The notes: generated by a model not told the origin, from the letters alone. DNA of 64,000 nucleotides from Sphingobacterium alkalisoli (GCF_005049105.1 NZ_SUKA01000006.1:1-64000); one strand, 5' to 3'. Counted from the stretch's first letter, positions 40,487 to 50,574 are shown. Made by a program: numbers and translations.

Positions 40487-41674
40487 ATGAAAAAAGTAGT
40501 TTTAGCATTCAGTGGTGGTTTAGATACCTCGTTTTGTTGTATTTATTTAACTCGAGATCTAGGTTTAGAAGTTCATTCAGTAGTCGTGAATACGGGTGGT
40601 TTTTCGAAGGAAGAAATTCAACATATTGAAAAGCGCGCTTATGAATTAGGTGTAAAATCGCATACTACGATCGACGAAACTGAAAACTATTACCGCGAAA
40701 CGATAAAATATCTGATTTTTGGTAATGTATTGAAAAATGCAACTTATCCCTTATCCGTATCTGCAGAACGTGTCTGCCAGGCAACGGCAATCGCAAATTA
40801 TGCCAAAACAATCGGAGCAGAATGCGTGGCTCATGGTTCTACGGGAGCAGGTAACGATCAAGTTCGTTTTGATATGATCTTCGAAACGTTAATTCCGGGA
40901 ATAGAAATCATTACGCCAATTCGTGATCTAAAATTAAGCCGTGAAGCCGAAATTGACTATTTAAATAGTCACGGCATAGAATATTCGGCCGAAAAAGCGA
41001 AGTATTCGATTAATAAGGGACTGTGGGGTACTTCAGTAGGAGGTGCAGAGACGTTAACATCGAATCAATATCTTCCAGAGTCAGCGTGGCCTACACCTGT
41101 AACTTCTACAGAAGCCCGTCAAATAACGGTTGATTTTGAATATGGCGAACCTGTTGCTTTGAACGAACAAAAAATGGACGCTGTAAAAGTTATTCAACAG
41201 CTACAGGATCTTGCCCAGCCTTACGGTATTGGCCGCGACATTCACGTAGGTGATACGATCATTGGTATTAAGGGGCGCGTTGGTTTTGAAGCGGCTGCTC
41301 CCCTGATTTTGATTAAAGCGCATCATGCGTTAGAAAAACATACGTTAACAAAATGGCAATTATCTTGGAAAGATCAGATTGCGGCATTTTATGGGAATTA
41401 TATGCATGAAGGTCAAATGCACGATCCAGTAATGCGCGATATTGAAGCGTTTCTACAGAGTTCACAATCGACGGTATCGGGTCGCGTTATTGTCGAATTG
41501 CATCCATACCGTTTTGTTATCATCGGTATCGAGTCGAATCACGATTTAATGTCTAATAAATTTGGTAGCTACGGAGAGATGAACAAGGGCTATACGGGTG
41601 ACGATGTGAAAGGGTTTTCGAAGATATTTGGAAATCAGACGCTGATTTGGCACAAAGTAAATAAGGCGGACTAA
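40487..41674 (+). CDS. argG: argininosuccinate synthase
   Basis: ArgG joins citrulline and aspartate with ATP. The 395-residue protein starts MKKVVLAFSGGLDTSFC, with the PP-loop SGGLDTS at residues 9-15, followed by HGSTGAGNDQVRFD (about 124) and SINKGLWGTSVGGAE (about 175). It is the Bacteroidetes-type form, somewhat different from the E. coli and yeast enzymes. The stop overlaps the argC start (TAATG), so argG and argC are translated together. Confidence 0.95.
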   Translation: MKKVVLAFSGGLDTSFCCIYLTRDLGLEVHSVVVNTGGFSKEEIQHIEKRAYELGVKSHTTIDETENYYRETIKYLIFGNVLKNATYPLSVSAERVCQATAIANYAKTIGAECVAHGSTGAGNDQVRFDMIFETLIPGIEIITPIRDLKLSREAEIDYLNSHGIEYSAEKAKYSINKGLWGTSVGGAETLTSNQYLPESAWPTPVTSTEARQITVDFEYGEPVALNEQKMDAVKVIQQLQDLAQPYGIGRDIHVGDTIIGIKGRVGFEAAAPLILIKAHHALEKHTLTKWQLSWKDQIAAFYGNYMHEGQMHDPVMRDIEAFLQSSQSTVSGRVIVELHPYRFVIIGIESNHDLMSNKFGSYGEMNKGYTGDDVKGFSKIFGNQTLIWHKVNKAD

Positions 41675-42693
41675 TGGAGAGTATTAAAGTAGGAATAGTA
41701 GGTTCTGCAGGGTATACTGGCGGTGAATTACTGCGTATATTGATCTACCACCCCAATGTAGAGATTGTATTCGCAAATAGCGCTTCTAATGCTGGGAATA
41801 AGTTGTATAAGGTACATAACGACTTATTGGGTGATACAGAGTTGACATTTTCTTCTGATTTTCATTCGAATATTGATGTTCTATTCCTTTGTGTAGGTCA
41901 TGGAGACGCACGACGATTTTTAGATGCTCATTCCATTGACGCTTCCGTAAAAATCATTGATTTATCACAAGATTATCGTCTTCGTGCGAATACATCATAT
42001 CAAGATAAAAGATTTATTTATGGCTTGCCCGAATTAAATCGAGACGCTATAAAGTTAGCACAGTATATTGCTAATCCAGGTTGTTTTGCCACGAATATCC
42101 AGTTGGCCTTGTTACCGTTGGCTAGTGAGGGAATATTACCTCATCAAATACATGTTAACGCGACTACAGGTTCGACAGGAGCAGGGCAAAAGCCAGGGCC
42201 GACGACTCATTTCTCCTGGCGTAATAACAATCTTTCCGCTTATAAATCTTTTGAACATCAACATTTACAGGAGATATCAGAATCTTTAGATCAGTTACAA
42301 GATGGTTTTTTACCGCAATCAGATAAATCTTTATTAGATAGAGCCGCAGAGAAAATCAATTTTGTGCCACAGCGTGGAGATTTTGCCCGGGGAATTTTTT
42401 CGACGATCTATCTTGAATCGGATTTGTCGGAAAGAGAAGCATACGAATTGTACGAAAGGTATTACGCTTCACATCCTTTTACGCATATATCTAATGAAAA
42501 TATTGATTTAAAACAAGTTGTCAATACAAATAAAAGCATTATTCATCTAGAAAAACACGGTAATCAACTATTGGTATTGAATGCGACCGACAACTTGTTA
42601 AAAGGAGCTTCCGGTCAGGCTGTACAGAATATGAACCTGTTGTTTGGTTTGGATGAGCGTACAGGCTTGAATCTGAAGTCGATCGGATTTTAA
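41674..42693 (+). CDS. argC: N-acyl-gamma-glutamyl-phosphate reductase
   Basis: ArgC reduces N-acyl-glutamyl phosphate to the semialdehyde with NADPH. The 339-residue protein has the Rossmann start VGIVGSAGYTGGELLRIL (about 5-22), the catalytic Cys in NPGCFATNIQLAL (about 134) and HVNATTGSTGAGQKP (about 155). In Bacteroidetes the acyl group may be succinyl; the sequence does not show which. The operon ends here: argD, argB and the carbamoyltransferase are not in the window. Confidence 0.94.
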   Translation: MESIKVGIVGSAGYTGGELLRILIYHPNVEIVFANSASNAGNKLYKVHNDLLGDTELTFSSDFHSNIDVLFLCVGHGDARRFLDAHSIDASVKIIDLSQDYRLRANTSYQDKRFIYGLPELNRDAIKLAQYIANPGCFATNIQLALLPLASEGILPHQIHVNATTGSTGAGQKPGPTTHFSWRNNNLSAYKSFEHQHLQEISESLDQLQDGFLPQSDKSLLDRAAEKINFVPQRGDFARGIFSTIYLESDLSEREAYELYERYYASHPFTHISNENIDLKQVVNTNKSIIHLEKHGNQLLVLNATDNLLKGASGQAVQNMNLLFGLDERTGLNLKSIGF

Positions 42694-42713
42694 GAAAAAT
42701 ATTAATGTCTATA

Positions 42714-42749
42714 CAAGAAAGCCAATTCCTGCAGGAATTGGCTTTCTTG
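42714..42749. terminator. terminator of the arginine operon
   Basis: A perfect 36-base palindrome: CAAGAAAGCCAATTCC, then TGCA, then the exact reverse complement. A T-rich tract (TTGCCCTATTTTTT) follows. Confidence 0.88.
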
Positions 42750-42851
42750 TTGCCCTATTTTTTAAAACGCATTTTGCGCAAACGTTTGATGATGCAACGG
42801 GTATATTATTAACAGAATGCATGTTGTATTTTTATTGCTTATTCTAAATTT

Positions 42852-44183
42852 ATGATAAGACAATATTTAAAAAGTGTTATTCTGTTAGGTGTAGTATTCC
42901 TCATTAGCAACAACCATTTAAAAGCTAATGTTACGACAGATCGTTCTTTGTCGGCTATTAAATTCGAGGACAAAACGTATGAAATTCCGTTGGCCGGAAA
43001 TGCCTTCTTTACCTATAAGGGTTCTCATGCCAAAGAAATAATTTCTAATACCGGTTTGACAAACTGGTCAGAATCTTCTACTGTTACAAGTGTTTATTTT
43101 CGAGCCTCGAAAGGAGGGACCTTTTCCTTAAAGCTTCGAGCCAAAGCATCTGAAGGTCAAAAGTCCCGTGTTCGGGTTTCAGTAGGTGAAAGATATGAAG
43201 AAATCGAACTGTTTTCGTCTAGTTTTGGAGAGATTAATGTTGGAGAGTTTCGCGTAGCGGGCGATGGTTACGTGAAAGTGAGTGTTCAAGGTGTCAATAC
43301 TTCCGGCAATAGCTATGGAGAGATTTCGCATCTCTTAATTTCAGGTGAAGCCGTAGCAGATGGTGTGTTGTATTCTGATGATCCAAATTATTACTATTGG
43401 GCGAGAAGAGGGCCTTCATGCCATATGAATTACGATGTTTCCGGAATATCAAATGCTACCTATTATTATAATGAAATTACTATTCCAGAGGGTGAAGATA
43501 AGATTGGTTCATATTTTATGGCTATAGGTTTCGGGCAGGGATATTTCGGTATTCAAGTAAATTCCGAACGGGAAAGAAGAATACTGTTTTCCGTATGGAG
43601 TCCATTCCAGACGGATGATCCAAGAACAGTTCCTGATGATCAGCAGATTATCCTGAATAGAAAAGGCGTAGAGGTTCATACTGGAGAGTTCGGTAATGAA
43701 GGATCAGGAGGCCAAAGCTATTTGCGGTATAATTGGAAAGCCGGTATCACCTACCGATTTTTGCTAAAAGGAATTCCTGACGGAAATGACCACACCGATT
43801 ATTCTGCATGGTTTTTTAATCCCGATACCCGGCAGTGGCAAATCGTCGCAAGCTTCAAGCGCCCGAAGACGAATACCTATTTGACTAGTTTTCACAGCTT
43901 CTTGGAGAATTTTAGTCCTAATCAAGGATATTTGGAACGTCAGGTAGAGTTCAAAAATCAATGGGTGTACAATGGCGAGTGGAATAAAATTACGTCAGCA
44001 CGATTTACAGTAGACAATACCTATCATGCGAAACAGCGAATAGATGCCGTAGGAGGAGTAACCCCAAATGGATACTTTCTGAAAAATGGAGGATTCTTTA
44101 ATGAAATCGTAACTCCTGGTAGCACCTTCTCATTTGATAATAAGAATACTGTTCCAAATATTGATTTTGAAAAACTACCCTAG
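42852..44183 (+). CDS. secreted DUF3472 / DUF5077 protein
   Basis: The 443-residue protein has a signal peptide (about 1-25) and two domains. The first (about 40-160) resembles DUF5077, a beta-sandwich starting VPLAGNAFFTYKGS-like EIPLAGNAFFTYKGS. The second (about 165-420) is DUF3472: GPSCHMNYDVSG, FGQGYFGIQVNSERERRILFSVW, VPDDQQIILNRKGVEV and LRYNWKAGITYRFL. The set suggests carbohydrate binding or action on polysaccharide at the cell surface; no catalytic residue is known to me. It is a single gene between terminators. Confidence 0.83.
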   Translation: MIRQYLKSVILLGVVFLISNNHLKANVTTDRSLSAIKFEDKTYEIPLAGNAFFTYKGSHAKEIISNTGLTNWSESSTVTSVYFRASKGGTFSLKLRAKASEGQKSRVRVSVGERYEEIELFSSSFGEINVGEFRVAGDGYVKVSVQGVNTSGNSYGEISHLLISGEAVADGVLYSDDPNYYYWARRGPSCHMNYDVSGISNATYYYNEITIPEGEDKIGSYFMAIGFGQGYFGIQVNSERERRILFSVWSPFQTDDPRTVPDDQQIILNRKGVEVHTGEFGNEGSGGQSYLRYNWKAGITYRFLLKGIPDGNDHTDYSAWFFNPDTRQWQIVASFKRPKTNTYLTSFHSFLENFSPNQGYLERQVEFKNQWVYNGEWNKITSARFTVDNTYHAKQRIDAVGGVTPNGYFLKNGGFFNEIVTPGSTFSFDNKNTVPNIDFEKLP

Positions 44184-44225
44184 TCCGAGCGAAATAGAAA
44201 AAATAGCGTACTTAAAAAACTATGA

Positions 44226-44252
44226 TAAAGGAGCGAACATCTCGCTCTTTTA
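44226..44252. terminator. terminator between DUF3472 and AI-2E transporter genes
   Basis: AAAGGAGCGA and TCGCTCTTTT form a 10-bp stem (one G-T pair) followed by ATTTTT. It reaches the stop codon of the minus-strand transporter gene. Confidence 0.75.
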
Positions 44253-45524
44253 TTTTTCTGTGCCCTTTTCGTTGCCTGACTCTTCGCTTAAGTTTTTATA
44301 TGGATTCTGTTCCGATTCGTGAATTTCTTTATAATTTAACGTAGTTGTTGCAGGTGTAGATTCAACATCTACATTCACATCCAATTGGATTTTCTTTTTA
44401 TTTCTCGGTTTCCGTACTATTCCCCATTTCATTAATAGCTCTTGTGTGGAATTTGTTTTTAAATGTTCTTTTTCTGGCTCGCCGATTAAAAATCCAATGG
44501 CCTGCATACTTGGGACTGCGTCGAAGATAACTTTTAAAGTAGCTATCAAAGGTAAAGCTAATATTAAACCAGATAGACCAAAAAGCATACCACCTAGTAA
44601 AATACCAATAATTGCCATTAAGGGGTTAATACTCACTTTACTTCCTACTATATTCGGAGTAATGATGTTACCTTCTAAAAATTGAACCAACTGAAACCAA
44701 ATAACGACGCCTAATGCATACCAGGCACTGTCTTTTACGGCCAGTGCAAATAATGCCGGAAGAATAGAGCCAATCGCAATACCGATATATGGCAGTAGCA
44801 TTAGCAAGGAAGCCAACGATCCAAAAAACCATGCATAGTCAATTCCCATTAACATCAATCCACCCGTATTTAGTACGGCTACAATTCCCATTACTGTCAC
44901 TAGACCCAGCAAATAGCTCTGTACTACTTCATAAATCTTATTCAATACTTCATTCACCTTTCGCTGCGGGGTAGATTTGAACGTTTTGAAAAAAAATTCA
45001 CGAAAGAAATCACGGTAATATAGAAGGAAAAAACTAAATAGAGGGACTAACACTGTTCCGGCTAAGGTATTACCTATAGAGCCAAAGGTGCTCGATAGGA
45101 GACTCCCAGTGTTTTCCAATGCTTTATTGCCTTGTTCTTGAAGTTTATCCATCATTTGACTGCGTTCTATACCAAAAGTCTCCTGAGTCCACACTTGCAA
45201 TCTTTCAAAGACGGACAAAACTTTTTCGGTAATTGCAGAAGCATCCTTACCAATAATAATACTTTGGTGAACAATAAACCAACCAATTGTTGAAATAATT
45301 GCAATGGCAGCAATGACAGATAAAATTGCGGAAAATGCTTTTCCCAAACGCAGCCTTTCAAAAAAACGTGCTAGTGGAAATAGTGTAATTGATATCAAAA
45401 TAGCGAATAATAATGGTACCAGCACACTTTGAGTTACGTACATCAATGCGATGATAAGTCCGAGCGCTAGTAAACTTGACGCGAGGTCAAGCGCATACGA
45501 TCTTTTTGAAGAATCATTTTCCAT
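44250..45524 (-). CDS. AI-2E family transporter
   Basis: The 424-residue protein has the AI-2E family (UPF0118) fold, with about eight membrane helices: two at the start (LGLIIALMYVTQSVLVPLLFA), two around 70-95, two near 155-175 and 215-245, and the C-terminal pair with LPYIGIAIGSILPALFAL and GNIITPNIVGSKVSINPLMA. Family members export small molecules or ions, including autoinducer-2 and, in some, sodium/lithium. A polar tail of about 80 residues follows. The ATG at 45524 replaces an upstream TTG. It ends an operon rlmB-like, MFS, AI-2E. Confidence 0.85.
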   Translation of the reverse strand: MENDSSKRSYALDLASSLLALGLIIALMYVTQSVLVPLLFAILISITLFPLARFFERLRLGKAFSAILSVIAAIAIISTIGWFIVHQSIIIGKDASAITEKVLSVFERLQVWTQETFGIERSQMMDKLQEQGNKALENTGSLLSSTFGSIGNTLAGTVLVPLFSFFLLYYRDFFREFFFKTFKSTPQRKVNEVLNKIYEVVQSYLLGLVTVMGIVAVLNTGGLMLMGIDYAWFFGSLASLLMLLPYIGIAIGSILPALFALAVKDSAWYALGVVIWFQLVQFLEGNIITPNIVGSKVSINPLMAIIGILLGGMLFGLSGLILALPLIATLKVIFDAVPSMQAIGFLIGEPEKEHLKTNSTQELLMKWGIVRKPRNKKKIQLDVNVDVESTPATTTLNYKEIHESEQNPYKNLSEESGNEKGTEK

Positions 45525-45548
45525 AAAATTTAGTTTATCAAACAACAG

Positions 45549-46724
45549 TTAAGATGCTTTTTTGTTTATCCAATCCCAATATAAAACATAAATTACAGAA
45601 AATAAAATGACTATTCCATTTCCATACATAATATAAGGAACTCTTGAAATATCGTCGTGATATAGATAACCTGAAAACAGTGCTCCCCCACCAATTCCGA
45701 TCTCTAGGGCAATGTACATCGTCGCCATTGCTTTTCCGCGATACTGCGGTAATGAGAGATCAATTGTCCATGCATTTAGCGCAGGAGACAGTATGCCTGT
45801 GCCAATTCCATATAGACAAGCTCCTAGTAGGAGACCATTAATAGTATTTCCAAAACCAAGTAAAAATAAAGCGATTGATATAATTATTAAGCCTACTAGC
45901 ATGACATTGATTCTTCCATGGCGGTCAGCAACCTTTCCTGAGACGAACCGGACACCTATAGATGTTAAGGTATAAGCCGAAAAGAATAATCCTTTGTTAT
46001 TTATACCCAAATGTTCGCTCCAGTCTGGAATTAAAGTAAGGATTACACCGTAGGCGGAGTAGGATAGCAATGTTACAATGCCGGCGGGAATTGCCCTTCG
46101 TTCAATTATATCAGATCGCGAAATTCGGAGCATGTCTCGTGAGAATTTTTGTGTTGGAATTAATGTTTCCTTTATATTCATTACGATCATAATAGAGAAT
46201 AATGCAAACCCAGATGAGCAGTAAAACATGGTGTGTATATCAAATGATTGGGCCACGGCGCTGCCTACGGCTGGTCCAATTGCTCCTCCTAGACTAAAAC
46301 ATAACCCATGCATGCCCAAAGCCTCGCCCCATCGGTTGGCAGGGATGATATCTGCGATATACGCGGATGTGGCGGTAGGTTTAAAACCTGTGGAAAAACC
46401 GTGAATTAAGCGCAGAAGAAAGAAGCCCGCGACTGAACTTAATAGTGGATAGAGTAAACTACAGATTACACAAACAATCGATCCAATAGCCATCACAGGA
46501 ACTCGTCCCCATTTGTCTGTAAGTCGACCGCTAAAAGGTCTCGATATACCTGCCGTAAGTGTGAAAAGTGCGATGATCAATCCTTTGTGTTCGGCTGCTC
46601 CTAAAGAGCTGAGATAATTTGGAAGTTCGGGAATGATCATGTTGAAACTTGCGGAGAATAACAATGAACTCAGACAAAGTAATCCAAACTGCAGCGTATA
46701 TATCGATTTCGGCTTTTCCGACAT
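45549..46724 (-). CDS. MFS transporter
   Basis: The 391-residue protein has twelve membrane helices and the MFS loop 2-3 signature GRLTDKWGRVPVMAIG (about 66-81) and a weaker copy GKVADRHGRINVMLVG after helix 8. The substrate cannot be read; the pattern is that of drug/metabolite exporters. It starts 4 bases after the RlmB-like gene and ends 24 bases before the AI-2E gene, so the three are likely co-transcribed. Confidence 0.88.
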   Translation of the reverse strand: MSEKPKSIYTLQFGLLCLSSLLFSASFNMIIPELPNYLSSLGAAEHKGLIIALFTLTAGISRPFSGRLTDKWGRVPVMAIGSIVCVICSLLYPLLSSVAGFFLLRLIHGFSTGFKPTATSAYIADIIPANRWGEALGMHGLCFSLGGAIGPAVGSAVAQSFDIHTMFYCSSGFALFSIMIVMNIKETLIPTQKFSRDMLRISRSDIIERRAIPAGIVTLLSYSAYGVILTLIPDWSEHLGINNKGLFFSAYTLTSIGVRFVSGKVADRHGRINVMLVGLIIISIALFLLGFGNTINGLLLGACLYGIGTGILSPALNAWTIDLSLPQYRGKAMATMYIALEIGIGGGALFSGYLYHDDISRVPYIMYGNGIVILFSVIYVLYWDWINKKAS

Positions 46725-46728
46725 TTTA

Positions 46729-47487
46729 TTATTTTTTGGACAGCATCTTTTGTCTCGTTACTTCGGTGCAAAATATAGTTGTAGCTATCGCGACATTTAA
46801 CGATTCAGCGTGCCCGATTCTAGGAATAGTTACGGCCTGTTGTATTTTTTTAATCACACTTTTGCGAATCCCGTTTCCTTCATTTCCCATAATAATTAAT
46901 CCCTCCTTTCCGAAGTTAGTTTCGTAGATACTATGCCCTTCCAGTAAGGCGCCAAATGTGGGTAACGTGCATTGTGATAAGAATTCTTCTATGTCTATAT
47001 AATAGATATGTAGCCTAGAAAGCGAGCCCATGGTCGCTTGAACGACTTTTGGATTGTACGTATCTACAGTACCTTTCGAGCACAAAATCGTGGTGATGCC
47101 AAACCATTCAGCAGTACGTATGATTGTACCTAAATTACCTGGATCTTGGATGTCATCCAAAATAATACTGTGTTTATCTTTTAAGGTGTCCACATTCAAT
47201 TGCGTAACCTGTGGAATTTCGACTAGCGCCAATACCCCTTGCGGATTTTTAAGATTGCTTATCTTCGACAGTTCCACCTCCGTTATTTCTTCACATTTTA
47301 TGTTTTGAGAGATTTTACCCAATTTTGCCCATGTATCTTGTGTGGCAAATATTTTTTGTACATTGTAAGAAGAGTGCACAAATTCTACTACAGATTTAAT
47401 ACCTTCGACCACGAATAAACTATATTGTGTTCGGAATTTTTTATGTTGCAGTGAAGTTATAAAACTGATCTGCGCTTTTGACAACAT
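46729..47487 (-). CDS. TrmH/RlmB-like rRNA 2'-O-methyltransferase
   Basis: The 252-residue protein has the RlmB layout: an L30e-like RNA-binding domain (about 1-95; QYSLFVVEGIKSVVEF, NPQGVLALVEIP) and a SpoU domain with IQDPGNLGTIIRTAEWFG (about 113-130), IIMGNEGNGI (about 198-207) and IPRIGHAESLNVAIA (about 222-236). It should methylate a ribose in rRNA. Its ATG is 5 bases from the divergent tamL ATG. Confidence 0.9.
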   Translation of the reverse strand: MLSKAQISFITSLQHKKFRTQYSLFVVEGIKSVVEFVHSSYNVQKIFATQDTWAKLGKISQNIKCEEITEVELSKISNLKNPQGVLALVEIPQVTQLNVDTLKDKHSIILDDIQDPGNLGTIIRTAEWFGITTILCSKGTVDTYNPKVVQATMGSLSRLHIYYIDIEEFLSQCTLPTFGALLEGHSIYETNFGKEGLIIMGNEGNGIRKSVIKKIQQAVTIPRIGHAESLNVAIATTIFCTEVTRQKMLSKK

Positions 47488-47492
47488 ATTTA

Positions 47493-49841
47493 ATGACTAA
47501 AAATAGAAGCTTTTTAATTTTTACAAGTATAACGCTTTTACTGTTAATTTTTACATCCTGTCGTTCTGCAAAGTACTTGGAGGCTGATCAAGCTTTAGTA
47601 ACCGACATAGATTTAATTGGTATTACCAATGAGCTGAAAGAACAATCTTCTCTCTATATTTCTAATGAAATTAGACCCAATTCGGCGTTGAATTTAACAA
47701 TGTATAATATCTTTAATACCCGAAACGGAAAGTATAAAACGGAGAATATACGTCAGGTTGGCGAGGCTCCTCATATTTTAGATTCCTCTTTAGTAGAACT
47801 ATCTGCTAGCCAGATCCAAAGTTTCCTCACTACGAAGGGATATTTCAATGCTTCGGTTAATACACGAATAGGAATAAACCGGAAAAAAGCACAACTCGAT
47901 TTTAATGCAAATCTGGGAAATCCATATTTCTTGGCCAAAATAGACTATGAATTTCAGGATACCGTAATAAAGCGAATTTATGAAATGGATGTATTGCCAT
48001 CGACCCAAATTAAAATTGGTGAAAAATATGACGCTGCTAAGCTCCTTCAGGAACGCGAAAGACTTTACATCGCCGTAAAAAATAAAGGTTATTACGATTA
48101 TGTAAGGCAGTATATGCGTGTGGGTGTAGACACTAATCGAATGGGAGATCAGGTAGATCTCACTGTTCAGGTACTAAGCCCGGAAAATGATAGACACCGT
48201 ACCTATAAAATTAATAATGTATCACTTGTAATTCGACCTACTTCGGACGAGATGAAAAGAGAGGTAAAAGCATATCACGATAGTAGTATTAATGTGGATT
48301 TTATCGACGAAACAGGCCGTTTCAGATTGCGCCCGATTTCCCGTTATATGTATTTGCGGAAAGGACAAACTTATAGCTTAAGTAATGAGAACTTGTCGTA
48401 TGATCGTTTGTATGAAATGAATGGCTTTCGCAGCGTAAAAATTAATTTCGAAAAGGTAGATAGTAGTTTGTTGGATGTGAAATATGAATTGATACCACGC
48501 GCACTGATGGCCAACCAAGTGGAGGGGGAATATACCTTTAGTTCCGGGATGAGCGGCTTTAATGTCGGAAATACTTTCTCTCACCGGAATATTTTTGGAG
48601 GTGCGGAATTACTGGAGGTAAAATTGCGCTATGGCGTGTTATTTGATCCTCGCTTGGAAGGGAATCTTTCGCAGAAGATTTTTAACAATGATTTTCAAGT
48701 AGGTGTCAATTTAGTTGTACCTCGGTTATTGTTGCCATTCCAGATAAGTGGGATTGGAAAATACGGATTGCCTCGCACCACTTTTTCGTCTAGCTTACAG
48801 CTGTTCGATCAAGATAATACGTATTCTAATCGCTATTTGATTAATACGTTGAACTATTCTTGGTGGCAGTCTCCTAATTTACAGCATAGCTATACCCCAA
48901 TCGTATTGGAATATCGCGTAGGGAAATTTAACGATAATTTTAAGGAGAATTTAATTAAAGAAGGCTATAATCTATATGTGGAATCAAATGACCGAGAATA
49001 TTTTGGTTTAGGTTCACAATATGCGGTTACATGGAACGCACCTCAGTTACTTAAATTAGAAAATTTTTCGTTTATCAGAGGATCGCTCGATTTGAGTGGC
49101 AATATATTGGGGGCAGTGAGTAACGCATTTGATTTTCAGCGAAACGAAGACAATCAACGTATGCTTTTTAATGTGCCTTATCTGCAATATATAAAGGGAG
49201 AGGTCGATTATCGGTTGTATAAACATTTAGGGGGAAATCGACAGGTTGTTTTCCGTTTTAACGGTGGTTTGGCCCTTCCTTACGGAAATAATTCTGAATT
49301 GCTTATTTTTGAGAAAAGTTTTTTTTCTGGAGGTATGAACGGTATCCGGGCGTGGCAGGCGCGGACATTAGGTCCTGGAAATTATAATAGAGCGGGTATA
49401 ACGGATGAAAACCTCCGGCTGAGTCTTCGGAACTTAGATCAATTGGGAGAGGTGAAACTAGAGACAAATTTAGAATACCGTTTTCGATTATTGAATAACT
49501 TTTTAGGCGCTAAGATGAATGGTGCTACATTTGTAGACATGGGGAATATTTGGCGTCTTCGGGAAGACCGTTTTAATCCGAATGGTCAATTTGAGATAAA
49601 TAAGCTCTTTTCACAGATCGCAATAGGTACCGGGTTCGGTCTACGCTTTGATATGGACTATTTTATTATGCGACTTGATGCGGGATTAAAAGTGAAGGAT
49701 CCTCAGTTTGTAGGCACTGATCAATGGGTGATTCAGAAAATATTTGATGCTAAGGATTTCAAACAGGAATATTATAACTCTAATCGTCCGGATCGTTATA
49801 ATTTCATTCAATATAATTTTGGAGTTGGCTTACCTTTTTAG
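47493..49841 (+). CDS. tamL: BamA/TamA-family outer-membrane lipoprotein (TamL)
   Basis: From the ATG at 47493 the protein has 782 residues. It starts with a lipoprotein signal (lipobox IFTSCRS, Cys about 23), then POTRA-like repeats (LSASQIQSFLTTKGYFNASV near 105), and a C-terminal 16-stranded barrel of the Omp85 type, with FFSGGMNGIRAWQARTLGPG (the conserved L6 loop region, about 610) and the last strand ending in NFIQYNFGVGLPF, with terminal Phe. Lipidated TamA is a Bacteroidetes trait. It acts in outer-membrane protein or lipid assembly, perhaps with a TamB homologue that is not in the window. Confidence 0.88.
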   Translation: MTKNRSFLIFTSITLLLLIFTSCRSAKYLEADQALVTDIDLIGITNELKEQSSLYISNEIRPNSALNLTMYNIFNTRNGKYKTENIRQVGEAPHILDSSLVELSASQIQSFLTTKGYFNASVNTRIGINRKKAQLDFNANLGNPYFLAKIDYEFQDTVIKRIYEMDVLPSTQIKIGEKYDAAKLLQERERLYIAVKNKGYYDYVRQYMRVGVDTNRMGDQVDLTVQVLSPENDRHRTYKINNVSLVIRPTSDEMKREVKAYHDSSINVDFIDETGRFRLRPISRYMYLRKGQTYSLSNENLSYDRLYEMNGFRSVKINFEKVDSSLLDVKYELIPRALMANQVEGEYTFSSGMSGFNVGNTFSHRNIFGGAELLEVKLRYGVLFDPRLEGNLSQKIFNNDFQVGVNLVVPRLLLPFQISGIGKYGLPRTTFSSSLQLFDQDNTYSNRYLINTLNYSWWQSPNLQHSYTPIVLEYRVGKFNDNFKENLIKEGYNLYVESNDREYFGLGSQYAVTWNAPQLLKLENFSFIRGSLDLSGNILGAVSNAFDFQRNEDNQRMLFNVPYLQYIKGEVDYRLYKHLGGNRQVVFRFNGGLALPYGNNSELLIFEKSFFSGGMNGIRAWQARTLGPGNYNRAGITDENLRLSLRNLDQLGEVKLETNLEYRFRLLNNFLGAKMNGATFVDMGNIWRLREDRFNPNGQFEINKLFSQIAIGTGFGLRFDMDYFIMRLDAGLKVKDPQFVGTDQWVIQKIFDAKDFKQEYYNSNRPDRYNFIQYNFGVGLPF

Positions 49842-50365
49842 AATAAATTTTTTAAAATCTGAAATGCACTTTCGAGTATCTGCGAAAAAGCTAAGCCTTT
49901 GCTGAAAGAGAAGTATCCATAAATTAAGCCGAGTATGATAAGGGTCAGCAGCATTCTTTTGAATACGTATGCTATCAGTAGCATTAATGCCGGGATAATC
50001 AGTAATAATAAGCCGTTAATTTTATAAGGATTCAAACTGTTATCTTTTTTATGTATAAAATAAAGTCGACCTGTGGAGTTGTCTTGATTTTTATGCTTTA
50101 AAAAAACAAATATTGATCCATCTATTTTTTGAGAAGGTACTGCTACACCTTGATGGAATTGTAAACTTTGTTGTAAACCATTCATAGAAAACAGAAATGT
50201 ACCGTCGATGCTTTCATCTGCAACCTCTGCGGAATCCACGGCAACAATAGCTATTTTTCCATTTTGTGTTAAATTTTCTTTCACAATAAAATTGTCTATC
50301 CTTTGTTCTTGCGCTGCAGAAAGAAAAGGAACAATTGTAATTGCAAAATATAGAATGTGCTTCAT
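49838..50365 (-). CDS. membrane protein of unknown function with signal peptide
   Basis: From the ATG at 50365 the protein has 175 residues. There is a signal peptide (MKHILYFAITIVPFLSAAQ), a soluble beta-rich middle part (about 20-110), then two close C-terminal membrane helices (LLLLIIPALMLLIAYVF and LLTLIILGLIYGYFSFS). I do not recognise it. The stop codon overlaps the tamL stop by four bases in convergent orientation. Confidence 0.7.
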   Translation of the reverse strand: MKHILYFAITIVPFLSAAQEQRIDNFIVKENLTQNGKIAIVAVDSAEVADESIDGTFLFSMNGLQQSLQFHQGVAVPSQKIDGSIFVFLKHKNQDNSTGRLYFIHKKDNSLNPYKINGLLLLIIPALMLLIAYVFKRMLLTLIILGLIYGYFSFSKGLAFSQILESAFQILKNLF

Positions 50366-50574
50366 TTCAAAATGATTTACTACAAAAATAATCAAAATAA
50401 AATCGATAATACTTCTGCATTTTTACATTGACATATTTAAACAAAACAAATGAACTTACCTGATCAACATAATCATAAAGGTTAATGGACATTTTAATTG
50501 TCAAAGGCTTCATCTTATAGATGAAAAACAAAAAATAATCAGATGAAAATATTTTTTATTGATGGATTACTTTG

